Part shown: piece after piece, positions 32,423 to 42,191 of the stretch
How the letters are laid out: every line of letters begins with the position of its first letter
How positions within the stretch are numbered: the stretch's first letter is position 1
Assembly (NCBI RefSeq): GCF_004364555.1
Contig: NZ_SOAM01000003.1
Location: 248,001 to 312,000 of the forward strand
Source of the DNA: Amnibacterium kyonggiense
Lineage (GTDB): Bacteria; Actinomycetota; Actinomycetes; Actinomycetales; Microbacteriaceae
Direction: 5' to 3'
DNA length: 64,000 nt
The notes under the pieces: model-generated
Seen by the model: only the letters and a program-made list of their open reading frames with translations
Told to the model about the DNA's origin: nothing
Database searches by the model: none
Position numbers and translations under genes: made by a program

Positions 32423-34441
32423 ATGGGTGCGTCAGCGGAGCCGGGGAACGGCGTCGTCGAACCGGCCGACCCGGAGGCGGCCGAGCCCGCCGAAGCCGAG
32501 CCCGCCGAGCAGGCCGACGAGCACGGTGCGGACGGGCCGGAGTCGCACGGCCGGGTCCGGGCCGGCGTCGTCGCCGCGGGTCTCGCCGCGCTCGGCGTCG
32601 TCTTCGGCGACATCGGCACGAGCCCGCTCTACGCCTTGAAGACGGTGTTCACCATCGACGGCGGCATCGTCAAGGCGGACGAGAGCGACGTCTACGGCGT
32701 CGTCTCCCTGATGTTCTGGAGCATCACGATCGTCGTGTCGCTGAAGTACGTCACGATCCTCATGCGCGCCGACAACGACGGCGAGGGCGGCGTCATGGCG
32801 CTCGCGGCCCTCGCGCAGCGCCTCTACAAGCACCGCGGCCGCTCGACCGCCGCGTTCATCCTCATCGGCATCGTCGGCGTCGCCCTCTTCTACGGCGACT
32901 CGATCATCACGCCCGCGGTCAGCGTCCTGTCCGCGGTGGAGGGACTGCAGGTCGCTGCCCCAGCCGTCGGGCACCTCACCGTGCCGATCGCGGCGGCGAT
33001 CCTCGCCGGCCTGTTCTTCGTGCAGCGGTACGGCACCGGGAAGGTCGGCAACCTCTTCGGGCCGGTCATGGTGCTCTGGTTCGCCGTCATCGCGGTCGCG
33101 GGCGTCGCCCAGGTGGTGCCGCACCCGTCCGTGCTCCAGGGCCTCTCCCCCTCGTGGGCGGTCGTGTTCGTCGTGGCGCACCCGGGGATCGCGTTCGTCG
33201 CGATGGGCGCGGTCGTGCTCGTGATCACCGGGGCGGAGGCCCTCTACGCCGACATGGGCCACTTCGGCCGCTCCCCCATCCGTCGGGCGTGGTTCTTCGT
33301 CGTGTTCCCCGCGCTCACGCTGAACTACCTCGGGCAGGCGTCCCTGGTCCTCCACGACCCCAGCGCGCGGAGCAACCCGTTCATCCTCCTGTTCCCCGAT
33401 CCGCTGCGGCTGCCCGTCGTCGTCCTCGCGACCGTCGCCACGATCATCGCGAGCCAGGCGGTGATTTCCGGCGCCTTCTCGCTGTCGCGGCAGGCGGTGC
33501 TGCTCGGGCTCCTGCCGCCGCTCACGATCCGGCAGACGTCGAAGGAGGAGAGCGGGCAGATCTACCTGCCCGTCGTGAACGGGATCCTGTTCATCGGCGT
33601 GCTCGCGATCATGCTGTCGTTCGGCTCGTCCGCGCGGCTCGCGACGGCGTACGGCGTCTCGGTCACCGGTGCACTCGTGGTCGACACGGTCCTGCTGCTC
33701 ACGGTCGCGCCGCTGCTCTGGCACTGGCGGCCGTGGAAGATCGTCCTCGCCGCGATCGCGTTCGGCGGCCTCGAGCTGACCTTCCTCTCCGGCAACCTCT
33801 CGAAGATCGTCCATGGCGGCTGGGTGCCGCTCCTCATCGCGTTCGCCGTGATCTTCGTCATGACGACGTGGCGTCGGGGGCGGCAGCTCGTCTCCGACGA
33901 CCGGCGGGAGAAGGAGGGGTCGCTGGCCGACTTCGTCGAGGAGGTGCGCTCGGACCACCTCGTCCGGGTGCCCGGCGTCGCCGTCTTCCCGCATCCGAAC
34001 CGCGACACGGTCCCGCTCGCGCTCCGCGCGAACGTGGACCACAACCACGTGCTCCACGAGCGCGTGGTCATCGTGTCGATCGAGGTCATCGGGATGCCGA
34101 CGGCACCCGAGCACAAGCGCTTCGCCCGCGACGAGCTCGGATACGGCGACGACGGGATCGAGCACCTCGCGATCCGGTTCGGGTTCTCGGAGACGCCGGA
34201 CGTGCCCGCGGCCCTCCGCTCCGCCTGCGTGACCGACGTGCTCGACATGGACGCCGCGACGATGGACTCGGCCTCGTTCTTCGTCTCCCGCGGGGCGATC
34301 CGGCGCACCCGGCGGACGGGGATGGCGGGCTGGCGCAAGTCGTTCTTCGTCGGCCTCTCCCACAACGCGGCCAATCCCACGGCGCGGTTCCAGCTGCCCT
34401 CCGACCGCACGGTGACGATGGGCAGCGACGTCGACATCTGA
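32423..34441 (+). CDS. kup: Low-affinity potassium transporter Kup
   Basis: 672 residues. After an acidic, Ala/Glu-rich 45-residue N-terminus come 12 transmembrane helices (first with VVFGDIGTSPLYALKTVF, the Kup signature) and a cytoplasmic C-terminal domain of about 150 residues. It imports potassium, probably by proton symport. GGAGAGGAACGG precedes ATG 32423. The upstream 178 bases show a weak -10 (TAGCCT at 32353-32358) but no recognisable c-di-AMP (ydaO) riboswitch. A family-A palindrome begins two bases after the stop. Confidence 0.93.
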   Translation: MGASAEPGNGVVEPADPEAAEPAEAEPAEQADEHGADGPESHGRVRAGVVAAGLAALGVVFGDIGTSPLYALKTVFTIDGGIVKADESDVYGVVSLMFWSITIVVSLKYVTILMRADNDGEGGVMALAALAQRLYKHRGRSTAAFILIGIVGVALFYGDSIITPAVSVLSAVEGLQVAAPAVGHLTVPIAAAILAGLFFVQRYGTGKVGNLFGPVMVLWFAVIAVAGVAQVVPHPSVLQGLSPSWAVVFVVAHPGIAFVAMGAVVLVITGAEALYADMGHFGRSPIRRAWFFVVFPALTLNYLGQASLVLHDPSARSNPFILLFPDPLRLPVVVLATVATIIASQAVISGAFSLSRQAVLLGLLPPLTIRQTSKEESGQIYLPVVNGILFIGVLAIMLSFGSSARLATAYGVSVTGALVVDTVLLLTVAPLLWHWRPWKIVLAAIAFGGLELTFLSGNLSKIVHGGWVPLLIAFAVIFVMTTWRRGRQLVSDDRREKEGSLADFVEEVRSDHLVRVPGVAVFPHPNRDTVPLALRANVDHNHVLHERVVIVSIEVIGMPTAPEHKRFARDELGYGDDGIEHLAIRFGFSETPDVPAALRSACVTDVLDMDAATMDSASFFVSRGAIRRTRRTGMAGWRKSFFVGLSHNAANPTARFQLPSDRTVTMGSDVDI

Positions 34442-34443
34442 TG

Positions 34444-34495
34444 CTGTTCACGGATACGGAGATCCGGCGAGCCGGATCTCCGTATCCGTGAACAG
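34444..34495. repeat. Palindromic repeat family A, copy 1
   Basis: A 52-base perfect palindrome with a two-base centre; half-site TGTTCACGGATACGGAGATC. It begins three bases after the kup stop, with the convergent YcaQ-like gene ending at 34508, so it can act as a shared terminator. Other copies at 56164 and 58242 have the same arms but a 15-base centre. Confidence 0.85.
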
Positions 34496-34507
34496 GGCGA
34501 CGACGCG

Positions 34508-35593
34508 TCAGACGTCGCTGATGTCGCTCAGGGGCAGGCCGAGCCAGCGTGCGAGATCGAGCACCTCCTGGCGGACCATCTCGCGCTCCTCCTCCTCGAA
34601 CGGGAGGAACTCGTGGACGGCCTGCACGTGGAGCACGCCCTCCTTGCGGTCGGCCGTCGCCTCGAGCATCCCGACGAAGCGGTCGCGCATCAGGATCGGA
34701 TGCGCGAACAGGCCGTACCGGCGCTCCGGTTTCGGCTTGAACTGCTCGAGGACGTACGCGAAGCCGAACACCGCCTCCAGCCGCGGCCGATCGAACAGCA
34801 TGGCGTCGTAGGGGTTGAGGAACGCGACGCGGCCGCCCGGATCGTCGTCGAGCGCCGCGAGCGCCTCCGGGTCCACCCGCCAGGTCCCCTTGACGCCCTC
34901 GATCTGGACCGGCTCGCCGGCGTCCTGCACCGGCGTCCACCCCGAGTGCTTCGCGACGCCTGCGGCGCGGAGACGGCGCTCCGCGATGGCACGCCGCGCC
35001 TCCTCGAGCGTGAGGTCCGGCATCGCGGGGTGGACGCGCTCGGCCAGGTCCCACACCTTGCTGCGCCCTTCCCGGCGCACGACCGCGACCTCGCCGCGGA
35101 GCGAGAGCAGCTCGAGCATCCGCGGCACCTGGTTGTCGCTCCACCACCCGCTGTCGTTCGAGCGCGCGACCTTCGCGGTGTCCGGGATCGCGGAGGCGAG
35201 GAGGGGGCCTTCGGCGCGGAGCCGGGCCAGCACCTCCTTCCGAAACCTGGTGTTCGCCGCCAGCCACTCCTTCGCCCGCGGATGCTCCGCGTGGCTCCGG
35301 AGGTGCACGAGGAGCGCCGGCAGCGCCGAGACGGGGTGGAACGCGCCGTCGAGCTCGACGAGCTGGCGGTCCCGCTCGACCGCCTTCCGCAGGTGGGCGG
35401 GGTCGTACGCCTCCCCGATCCGCGTCCAGAGCATCGTCTGCTCGCAGGGCGCGATCACGGCGGTCGGGTCGATCTTGATCCACCCGACCTGCTCCGCGAC
35501 CTCGACCGGATCGGCGGGCCGCTCCGCGTCGAGCAGCTGCGCGCGCACGGCGATGCGCCGCGCGTCGTCGCGCGAGAGCCGGTGCGGCGTCAT
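34508..35593 (-). CDS. AlkX/YcaQ-like winged-helix protein (HTH_42)
   Basis: 361 residues, aligning with YcaQ, a DNA glycosylase that removes alkylated and crosslinked bases: DARRIAVRAQLL at the start, then VGWIKIDPTAVI where YcaQ has VQID followed by ISVVERAHH, and LLVHLRSHAEHPRAKEWL and FLNPYDAMLFDRPRL further on. The catalytic Gln of the QxD motif is Lys40 here and the His-rich stretch is missing, so enzymatic activity is doubtful. TACGCT six bases upstream sets ATG 35593. Confidence 0.75.
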   Translation of the reverse strand: MTPHRLSRDDARRIAVRAQLLDAERPADPVEVAEQVGWIKIDPTAVIAPCEQTMLWTRIGEAYDPAHLRKAVERDRQLVELDGAFHPVSALPALLVHLRSHAEHPRAKEWLAANTRFRKEVLARLRAEGPLLASAIPDTAKVARSNDSGWWSDNQVPRMLELLSLRGEVAVVRREGRSKVWDLAERVHPAMPDLTLEEARRAIAERRLRAAGVAKHSGWTPVQDAGEPVQIEGVKGTWRVDPEALAALDDDPGGRVAFLNPYDAMLFDRPRLEAVFGFAYVLEQFKPKPERRYGLFAHPILMRDRFVGMLEATADRKEGVLHVQAVHEFLPFEEEEREMVRQEVLDLARWLGLPLSDISDV

Positions 35594-35636
35594 GCCGGGA
35601 GCGTAGGACCACCGTCCGACGCCCGTCGAGACGCGG

Positions 35637-35668
35637 CAGCGCCCGCCGGCCGGGGCCGACGGGCGCTG
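35637..35668 (-). terminator. Hairpin terminator after msrA
   Basis: CAGCGCCCG (35637-35645) pairs with CGGGCGCTG (35660-35668) around a 14-base loop. It begins 15 bases beyond the msrA stop in the direction of transcription, so it should end the msrB-msrA transcript. Confidence 0.6.
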
Positions 35669-35683
35669 CTGCGGGGGGCGTCC

Positions 35684-36199
35684 CTACGCGGGCTGCTGCT
35701 CGCGGTGCGGGAGCTTCCAGCCCGGCCGCACGAAGTGGCAGGTGTACCCGTGGGGGTGCTTCTCCAGGTAGTCCTGGTGCTCCTCCTCGGCCTGCCAGAA
35801 CGCGCCGGCGGGCTCGACCTCCGTGACGACCTTCCCGGGCCAGAGGCCGGAGGCGTCGACGTCGGCGATGGTGTCGAGCGCGACCTGCTTCTGCTGCTCG
35901 GAGGTGAAGAAGATCGCCGAGCGGTAGCTGCGGCCGATGTCGTTCCCCTGCCGGTTCCTCGTCGACGGGTCGTGGATCTGGAAGAAGAACTCGAGGATCT
36001 CCCGGTACGAGATCACCTCGGGGTCGAAGACGACCTCGACGGCCTCGGCGTGGTCGCCGTGGCGACGGTAGGTCGCGTTCGGCGTCGACTCGTCACCGGA
36101 GTAGCCGACGCGGGTGGAGACGATGCCCGGACGGCGCCGCAGCAGCTGCTGCGCGCCCCAGAAGCATCCGCCGGCGAGGATCGCGGTCTCGGTCGCCAT
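35684..36199 (-). CDS. msrA: Peptide methionine sulfoxide reductase A
   Basis: 171 residues, canonical size. The active site GGCFWG lies near residues 10-15, followed by RVGYSGD and the [11 protein letters not shown] strand. It reduces methionine-S-sulfoxide, free or in protein, with thioredoxin as electron donor. It follows msrB directly (ATG two bases after the msrB stop), so the two are one operon. Confidence 0.95.
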   Translation of the reverse strand: MATETAILAGGCFWGAQQLLRRRPGIVSTRVGYSGDESTPNATYRRHGDHAEAVEVVFDPEVISYREILEFFFQIHDPSTRNRQGNDIGRSYRSAIFFTSEQQKQVALDTIADVDASGLWPGKVVTEVEPAGAFWQAEEEHQDYLEKHPHGYTCHFVRPGWKLPHREQQPA

Positions 36200-36201
36200 G
36201 G

Positions 36202-36675
<474 letters not shown>

Positions 36676-36743
36676 CGGCAGCTCCTCGACTCGTCGGGCC
36701 GCCGGCTGCGGCCCACGGTGATCACAACACCCGAGCGGGCCGG

Positions 36744-37541
36744 TCAGTTCCCCGATCCGAGGAAGTCCCGGACGGCTGCGAGGACCTCGTCGTACGCCTC
36801 CCGGTGCACGTTGTGCCCGGCGCCGGGGAAGCGGAGGAGGGCCGTCCCGGGGTGCAGCGCCGCGAACGCGGCGGCGGTCGAGGGCGTCACGATCGCGCCG
36901 CGGTCGGGGTCGCCGGTGACGAGGAGGACGGGCGCCTCGATCCGCTCGGCCGTCGCCCGCCAGTCGCCGCCGATGATCGGTTCGTCGAGCACCTGGTCGT
37001 CGAACTGCAGCTTCGACTCCACCCAGCCGGGCAGCTCGGCGGCGTCCCAGTCGGGGTTCGACGCCCGCGCGAGCCGGATGCGGTCGGCCGGCGCCGCCGC
37101 GCGCACCTCGGCGAGCATCCGGCCGATGCCGCCGCGCACCTCCTCGAGGGAGGGGCCGTCGTCGCCGTCCTCGCTGAACGGCGGGTCCTCGAGCACCACG
37201 CGGGAGACGAGCTCGGGATGCGCGGCGGCGAGCGCCGCCGCGGTCGCCGCACCCATCGAGTGCCCCCAGACCGCGACGGGCCCGTCGGCCGTCGCGCGGA
37301 GCACCGCGGCGGCGTCCTCGACCTGGTCCTCGACGCCGAAGCCCTGGCCGATCCGGGAGGACCGGCCGTGCCCGCGCGCGTCGGCCGCGACGACGGCGAA
37401 GCCGTCGGCGAGGTCCGCGGCGACGCGGCTCCAGCAGGCGCCGCTGTCCGTGACCCCGTGCAGCAGCAGGAGCGGCTCGCCGCTCCCCGTCCGCCGCACG
37501 CGCAGCTCCACGGATCCGGCACGGACGGTGGTCTCCTCCAT
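36744..37541 (-). CDS. Alpha/beta hydrolase
   Basis: 265 residues. Canonical fold: [10 protein letters not shown] oxyanion region, nucleophile Ser in GHSMGAATA, acid Asp likely in TGDPDRGAI, and His in [11 protein letters not shown]. Cytoplasmic, no signal peptide. The substrate is unknown; haloperoxidase- or esterase-like families fit. ATG 37541 is chosen because GAGGAGGAG sits six bases upstream; an earlier in-frame start at 37571 is less likely. Follows an MFS exporter gene on the same strand and may share its transcript. Confidence 0.85.
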   Translation of the reverse strand: MEETTVRAGSVELRVRRTGSGEPLLLLHGVTDSGACWSRVAADLADGFAVVAADARGHGRSSRIGQGFGVEDQVEDAAAVLRATADGPVAVWGHSMGAATAAALAAAHPELVSRVVLEDPPFSEDGDDGPSLEEVRGGIGRMLAEVRAAAPADRIRLARASNPDWDAAELPGWVESKLQFDDQVLDEPIIGGDWRATAERIEAPVLLVTGDPDRGAIVTPSTAAAFAALHPGTALLRFPGAGHNVHREAYDEVLAAVRDFLGSGN

Positions 37542-37595
37542 GGGCTCCTCCTCGAGCGGTTCGACGACCATCTTCGTGCCGGACGCGCGGGCGGA

Positions 37596-38765
37596 TCAGG
37601 CCGGAGCGAGCCGCAGCGGCCCCCGGCGCCCCACGACCCAGACGGTGAGCGCGAAGCCGCTGAGCACGGCCGCACCGACGGTGACCGCCGTCCAGCCGCC
37701 CGCCGCCCACAGCAGCGACGTGACACCGGACCCGATCGCCCCGCAGACGAAGTTGTTCGTCACGAACGCGGTGTTGAGCCGGCTGCGCGCGGCGGGGTCG
37801 ACCTGGAACATCCGCGTCTGCACGGTGATGTTGTGGGCCTGCACCGCGACGTCGAGGAGCAGCACGGCGACGACCAGCACCACCACCGACCGGGCGCCGA
37901 GCCCAGCGACGACGAAGGCGACGAGCACGACGGACCAGGCGACGCCGATCGTCGGGAGGCCGAGCCCGCGGTCCTGCAGCCGGCCGGCGCGCTGCGCCGC
38001 GATCGCCCCGGCGAGGCCGACGAGGCCGAACAGGCCGATCGTCTCGACCGGGAAGGAGAACGGCGGTGCGCTGAGGAGGAACGTCAGCGCCGTCCAGAAC
38101 ATCGTGAAGACCGCGAAGGAGGTGCCGCCGAGGACGAGGCTCCAGCGCACCGTCCGCTCCCGCCGCACGATGGCGAAGACGGAGCCGATCAGCCGCGGAT
38201 ACGGGAGGCGGTCGCGGGGCGGGAGGTCCGGGATCACGCGGGAGAGCAGCACGGCGAGCACGAGCGCGACGACCGCCGCGACGACGTAGATCGCCCGCCA
38301 GCCGGCGACCGCGGCGACGAGGCCGCTGACGGTGCGGGACAGCAGGATGCCGATGAGGATGCCCGACACGACCGTCCCGACGACGCGACCCCGGTCGTGG
38401 TCGCTCGCGAGGTCGCCGGCGAGCGGGACGAGGATCTGACCCGAGACCGTCGTGAGCCCGACGAGCGCGAGCGTCGCGAGCAGCACGGGGAAGGTGGGCG
38501 CGAGCGCGCTCGCGGCCAGCGCGACGGCCGAGCACACCAGAGCGACGGGGACGAGGCGCCGTCGCGGCAGGAGGTCGCCGAGCGGCACGAACAGCAGCAC
38601 CCCGACCGCGTAGCCCAGCTGCGTCGCCGTCACGAGCCACCCGGCGGCCGCGGTCCCCGTCCTCAGGTCGCGGGCGATGAAGTCGAGCAGCGGCTGCGCC
38701 CAGTAGAGGTTGCCGACGGCGGCTCCGGAGGCGATCGCGAACAGGAGTGCGCGCGCCCGGGTCAT
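37596..38765 (-). CDS. MFS transporter (drug-export type)
   Basis: 389 residues, 12 transmembrane helices. Helix 2-3 loop has [13 protein letters not shown], the MFS motif A region; a [11 protein letters not shown] motif near the start is typical of the YfmO/YbcL-type multidrug branch of the family. Substrate unknown. A GGAGGA stretch lies about ten bases upstream of ATG 38765. Same strand as the alpha/beta hydrolase downstream (55 bases). Confidence 0.85.
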   Translation of the reverse strand: MTRARALLFAIASGAAVGNLYWAQPLLDFIARDLRTGTAAAGWLVTATQLGYAVGVLLFVPLGDLLPRRRLVPVALVCSAVALAASALAPTFPVLLATLALVGLTTVSGQILVPLAGDLASDHDRGRVVGTVVSGILIGILLSRTVSGLVAAVAGWRAIYVVAAVVALVLAVLLSRVIPDLPPRDRLPYPRLIGSVFAIVRRERTVRWSLVLGGTSFAVFTMFWTALTFLLSAPPFSFPVETIGLFGLVGLAGAIAAQRAGRLQDRGLGLPTIGVAWSVVLVAFVVAGLGARSVVVLVVAVLLLDVAVQAHNITVQTRMFQVDPAARSRLNTAFVTNNFVCGAIGSGVTSLLWAAGGWTAVTVGAAVLSGFALTVWVVGRRGPLRLAPA

Positions 38766-38816
38766 GAGGGGTCGATCCTCCCGCAGGCCGCCCGGACGGC
38801 TCCTGCGCCCGCGACC

Positions 38817-39026
38817 TCAGTCCTCCGGGGGCGCGTGCCGGGCCGCGTGGCGGACGAGCACCGCGATCCCGATCGCGATGATCACGGCACCGACGATCGA
38901 CACCGCGACCCAGATCGTCTCGGCCAGGCCGTCCGTGACCGCGAGCTGCGCGATGACCCCGACGAAGAGCACGAGCACGCCGCCGAGCAGGAGGGCGACG
39001 CCGGAGCGGGAGGGGCGACCGAGCAC
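38817..39026 (-). CDS. Small two-helix membrane protein
   Basis: 69 residues with two transmembrane segments (about 8-28 and 38-58). No family recognised. GTG 39026 has a TAGCGT -10 box six bases upstream; that box overlaps the stop codon of the preceding TRIC-like gene, so the two genes are close but separately promoted. Downstream is the MFS gene. Confidence 0.6.
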   Translation of the reverse strand: MLGRPSRSGVALLLGGVLVLFVGVIAQLAVTDGLAETIWVAVSIVGAVIIAIGIAVLVRHAARHAPPED

Positions 39027-39035
39027 CCCGGAACG

Positions 39036-39734
39036 CTAGTTCCGATCCTCGGGCCGGCCGACCACGGGGAGGAGGCCCGTCTCGACGGCCACGCGGCGGC
39101 GGTGGAGGTTCCGCTGCTCCGGCAGCGACAGGTCGAACACGACCGCCAGCAGCCGGACGACCGCGGTGACGACGACGCCGACGACGGCCGCGACCGGCAG
39201 CTGCACCCCGACGGCGTGCAGGACCGCGAGGACGGCGGAGCCGCCCGCGGCCGCGACGGCGTAGAGCGAGCCGACGTGCATCACGGCGACGGGCAGGCCC
39301 ATGATCACGTCGCGGAGGACGCCTCCGCCGACGGCGGCGAGCACACCGACGAACACGGACGGGACCGCGGGCAGACCGAAGGCGAGCGCCTTGCTCGTGC
39401 CGAACGCGCCGAACATCCCGATGACGACGGCGTCGAGCCCGACGATCAGCCCGTTCAGGCGCTGCAGCAGAGGCGCGAGCAGCATGCCCGCGAGCGCCGA
39501 CACCGTGGCGGTGATCAGGTACCAGTCGCTCTGCAGCGTCGCCGGCGTGAGGCCGAGCAGCAGGTCGCGGATGAGGCCACCGCCCATGCCGATGAGGATG
39601 CCGATGGCGGCGACGCCGAGGAGGTCGAGGCGCCGCTGGCCGCGGAAGTTCGACGCGAAGAGCGCCCCCTGCACGCCGCCGAGGGCGACGGCCGTCAGAT
39701 CGGCCCACAGCGGGATGACGAATCCGGGTTGCAC
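39036..39734 (-). CDS. Trimeric intracellular cation channel-like protein (UPF0126/TRIC)
   Basis: 232 residues with seven transmembrane helices in the two-repeat TRIC pattern: [16 protein letters not shown] in the first repeat and [16 protein letters not shown] in the second, the paired Gly-rich helices that line the pore. Prokaryotic TRIC proteins conduct potassium or sodium. Its start is probably GTG 39734; upstream ATG frames disagree with the reading frame. No operon partner is certain. Confidence 0.8.
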   Translation of the reverse strand: MQPGFVIPLWADLTAVALGGVQGALFASNFRGQRRLDLLGVAAIGILIGMGGGLIRDLLLGLTPATLQSDWYLITATVSALAGMLLAPLLQRLNGLIVGLDAVVIGMFGAFGTSKALAFGLPAVPSVFVGVLAAVGGGVLRDVIMGLPVAVMHVGSLYAVAAAGGSAVLAVLHAVGVQLPVAAVVGVVVTAVVRLLAVVFDLSLPEQRNLHRRRVAVETGLLPVVGRPEDRN

Positions 39735-39777
39735 CCCGGCATGGTGCCCGATCCGCGACCGGGATCGGCGCCGCCGG

Positions 39778-40560
39778 TCAGGCGCGCTGCAGCCGCGACG
39801 CGATGAGCCGCGCGGTCGCCTCCGGGTCGACGCCGTGGTCGTGCGACTCGGGCACGACGACGAGCTCGGCGGCCGGCATCGCGGCGGCGAGGCGCTCGAC
39901 CGCGCCGACGAGGAACGGGAAGGTGGGGTCACCCCGCAGGATCGTGGTGGGGACGGCGGTGCCGGTCATCGCGGCGGTCGGGGTGTCGAGCTCCGCCGCG
40001 AGCACCGCGTCGTAGACCACGGACTGGGCGAGCGGGACGAGGCCCGCGAACATCGGGCTGCTCCGGATCTGCTGCACGACCGGCTCCGGGAGCCCGACCG
40101 CCTCCCGCTGGAACAGCGTCACCGCGTCCTCGGGCCGACCGTCGTCGACGGCCGCCTGCAGCCGCGCGGGCAGGTCCGGCGCGGCGGAGTCGACCCCGAA
40201 GTGGAACGGCGGCTCGGAGAGGAAGAGGTGCGAGAAGGGGACGCCCTCCCCCGCCGCGAGCAGCGCGAGCACGGCCCCGGACGAGTGCCCGAGGACCGCC
40301 GCGCGGCCCCCGACCGCCTCGACCATTGCGGCGAGGTCCTCCGCCTCGCGGGCCGGCGCGTACGGCGGGGTGTCCCCGCTCGCGGCGCGGGCCCGCCGAT
40401 CGATCGCGACGCCCTGCAGGCCGAGCGCGGCGAGCGCGCCGGCCAGCGGAAGGCCGGCGTCCGAGGTCGAGAACGCGCCGCCGACCACGAGCACGGGCTC
40501 GCCCTCCCCCACCCGCGTGAACGCGATCCGGGTGCCGTCGGCGGACTCCACGTGCTCCAT
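39778..40560 (-). CDS. Alpha/beta hydrolase
   Basis: 260 residues, the alpha/beta fold with nucleophile Ser in LGHSSGAVLAL and a HDHGVDPEATA segment likely supplying the catalytic His. N-terminal MEHVESADGTRIAFTRVGEG and LVVGGAFST (the oxyanion region). Cytoplasmic. Substrate unknown. It is not closely similar to the hydrolase at 36744 by eye. Divergent from the small cysteine-rich gene at 40744. Confidence 0.82.
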   Translation of the reverse strand: MEHVESADGTRIAFTRVGEGEPVLVVGGAFSTSDAGLPLAGALAALGLQGVAIDRRARAASGDTPPYAPAREAEDLAAMVEAVGGRAAVLGHSSGAVLALLAAGEGVPFSHLFLSEPPFHFGVDSAAPDLPARLQAAVDDGRPEDAVTLFQREAVGLPEPVVQQIRSSPMFAGLVPLAQSVVYDAVLAAELDTPTAAMTGTAVPTTILRGDPTFPFLVGAVERLAAAMPAAELVVVPESHDHGVDPEATARLIASRLQRA

Positions 40561-40743
40561 GCCGCCATCCGAGCACCTGGCCGCGCGGAATGGAAGCCGT
40601 CGCTCGCCCGAACGGCGTCCGCCACGCCGCACTGCACGGAGGACGGGGACGATCTTCGCTTCCGCTCAGCGGACGGCGTTCGCCCACGGCGAACGCTCCG
40701 GGTGTGGCGCTGGGCCCCGCCGAGGGCCGGGCGACCGTAAGCC

Positions 40744-41091
40744 ATGGCCGAGCCCCGCACCACCTCGAACGTCGTCTCCGGCAGCCCCGTGCCGCTCGAC
40801 GCCGTGTGCCGTCGCTGCCGCCGGGAGGGCGTCTTCAGCGTCGCGCTGTTCGTGCTCACGATGGACGGACCCCGCCAGGTCGGGGAACGGATCTTCTGCG
40901 TCTGCGAGACGCGTCCCACCGCGAAGGCGACGATCACGAACGGCGACGCGAAGCGGACGGGCGAGACCTGCGACCGCTGCAACCGCGTCAGCATGTACGA
41001 GGTGCCGTTCTTCGCGATGACGCCCGCGGGCGTCTCGCCGCACTCCACCCGGGTCATCTGCCGGGAGTGCGACACGCGCCCCAAGCGCTGA
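40744..41091 (+). CDS. Cysteine-rich zinc-finger-like protein
   Basis: 115 residues with four cysteine pairs: AVCRRCR, FCVCE, TCDRCNR and ICRECDTR, enough for two zinc-binding knuckles. No family recognised. The Cys pairs fall in two halves of a repeat-like arrangement, each with a short beta strand. The start ATG 40744 lies five bases after GACCGT, a possible -10 box. A metal-binding or nucleic-acid role is plausible. Confidence 0.6.
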   Translation: MAEPRTTSNVVSGSPVPLDAVCRRCRREGVFSVALFVLTMDGPRQVGERIFCVCETRPTAKATITNGDAKRTGETCDRCNRVSMYEVPFFAMTPAGVSPHSTRVICRECDTRPKR

Positions 41092-41227
41092 CGCCCTCCT
41101 CGCGGATCCGCACCGCTCGCGCGACACGCCGGGTTCCGGGCGGGACTCCACGGCCTGTCGCGGAGGTTCTGCGGAACCGCGACGGATCTGCGGATCCGGG
41201 AGCCCGACCGTCCTAGGCTCCACTGCC

Positions 41228-42082
41228 ATGCCGGCCAGATTCGTGGTGGTCCCGCAGTGGCAGGGATCGTCGTCCAGTCGGGCGATGCGCCTGATCGACG
41301 GAGCGGAGGCGATCCGCGGCGACCTGCCGTCCTCCGCCACCACGACCGTCGAGGTGCCGCTCGGCGCCGGTGACGCCGTCGGCACGGGCGTGCACCGCTA
41401 CTCCGCCGTCGCGACGGTCCGCGAGCGCCTGCGGGACGCGCTCGCCGCCGTGCCGGAGGGCGACCTGCCCGTCGTCGTCGGCGGCGATTGCGGGGTCGAG
41501 CTGGCCGCCGTCGAGCGGGCGGCCGAGTCCGCCGCGGCCCGCGGGGCGCGGCTCGGGCTCGTCTGGTTCGACGCGCACCCCGACCTGAACACCCCGGACT
41601 CGAGCCCGAGCGGCGCGTTCTGCGGGATGGTCCTCCGCGCGCTGCTCGGCGAGGGGGCGGACGGGCTGACCGCGTCCACCCCGGTCGACCCGCGCCGGGT
41701 CGTGCTCGCGGGCACCCGGAACATGGACGACCAGGAGGCGGAGTTCGTCGCCGCGAGCGGCATCGCCGTCGTCGCGGCCGACGCGGTGGCCGAGGGGCTC
41801 GGCGCCGCCGTCGACGCGCTCGACGTGGACGAGGTGTACCTCCACGTCGACCTCGACGTGCTCGACCCGGGCGAGTTCGACGGGGTCACCGATCCGCAGC
41901 CCTTCGGCGCCTCCGTCGCGGCGGTCACCGCGGGCATCGCCGCCGCCTCCGCGGGGCGGCGCGTCATCGGCGCAGGGCTGACGATGTTCGCGCCCGCCTC
42001 GCCGGACGACGTCGTCGCGGACCAGGGCACGATCCTCCGCGTGGTGAGCGCCCTCACGGCGTCGACGCGCACCCCGCGCTGA
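41228..42082 (+). CDS. Arginase/agmatinase-family ureohydrolase
   Basis: 284 residues. Manganese ligands in the family pattern: GGDCGVE (one ligand, where GGDH is usual), FDAHPDLN with two Asp and one His, and HVDLDVLDP with two Asp. GGDC in place of GGDH is a change in the first metal site and may alter metal or substrate. It could act on arginine, agmatine, guanidinobutyrate or formiminoglutamate. TAGGCT (41214-41219) eight bases upstream implies a leaderless mRNA. Confidence 0.85.
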   Translation: MPARFVVVPQWQGSSSSRAMRLIDGAEAIRGDLPSSATTTVEVPLGAGDAVGTGVHRYSAVATVRERLRDALAAVPEGDLPVVVGGDCGVELAAVERAAESAAARGARLGLVWFDAHPDLNTPDSSPSGAFCGMVLRALLGEGADGLTASTPVDPRRVVLAGTRNMDDQEAEFVAASGIAVVAADAVAEGLGAAVDALDVDEVYLHVDLDVLDPGEFDGVTDPQPFGASVAAVTAGIAAASAGRRVIGAGLTMFAPASPDDVVADQGTILRVVSALTASTRTPR

Positions 42083-42191
42083 GCACCGGGGCGGGAGCCG
42101 CCCAGCACTCCTCCCGGCGGTTCCGGTTACCGTGCCGGTGACGTCGGCACGCGGGGCCGCCGTCGCTGCTGCGCGCATCGGAGGGAAGACC

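Noticed and set aside
41115-41130. Fourth family-B element suggested by GACACGCCG in the 41092-41227 gap
   Set aside because: The loop core is present but no complementary arms flank it, so it is a chance match.
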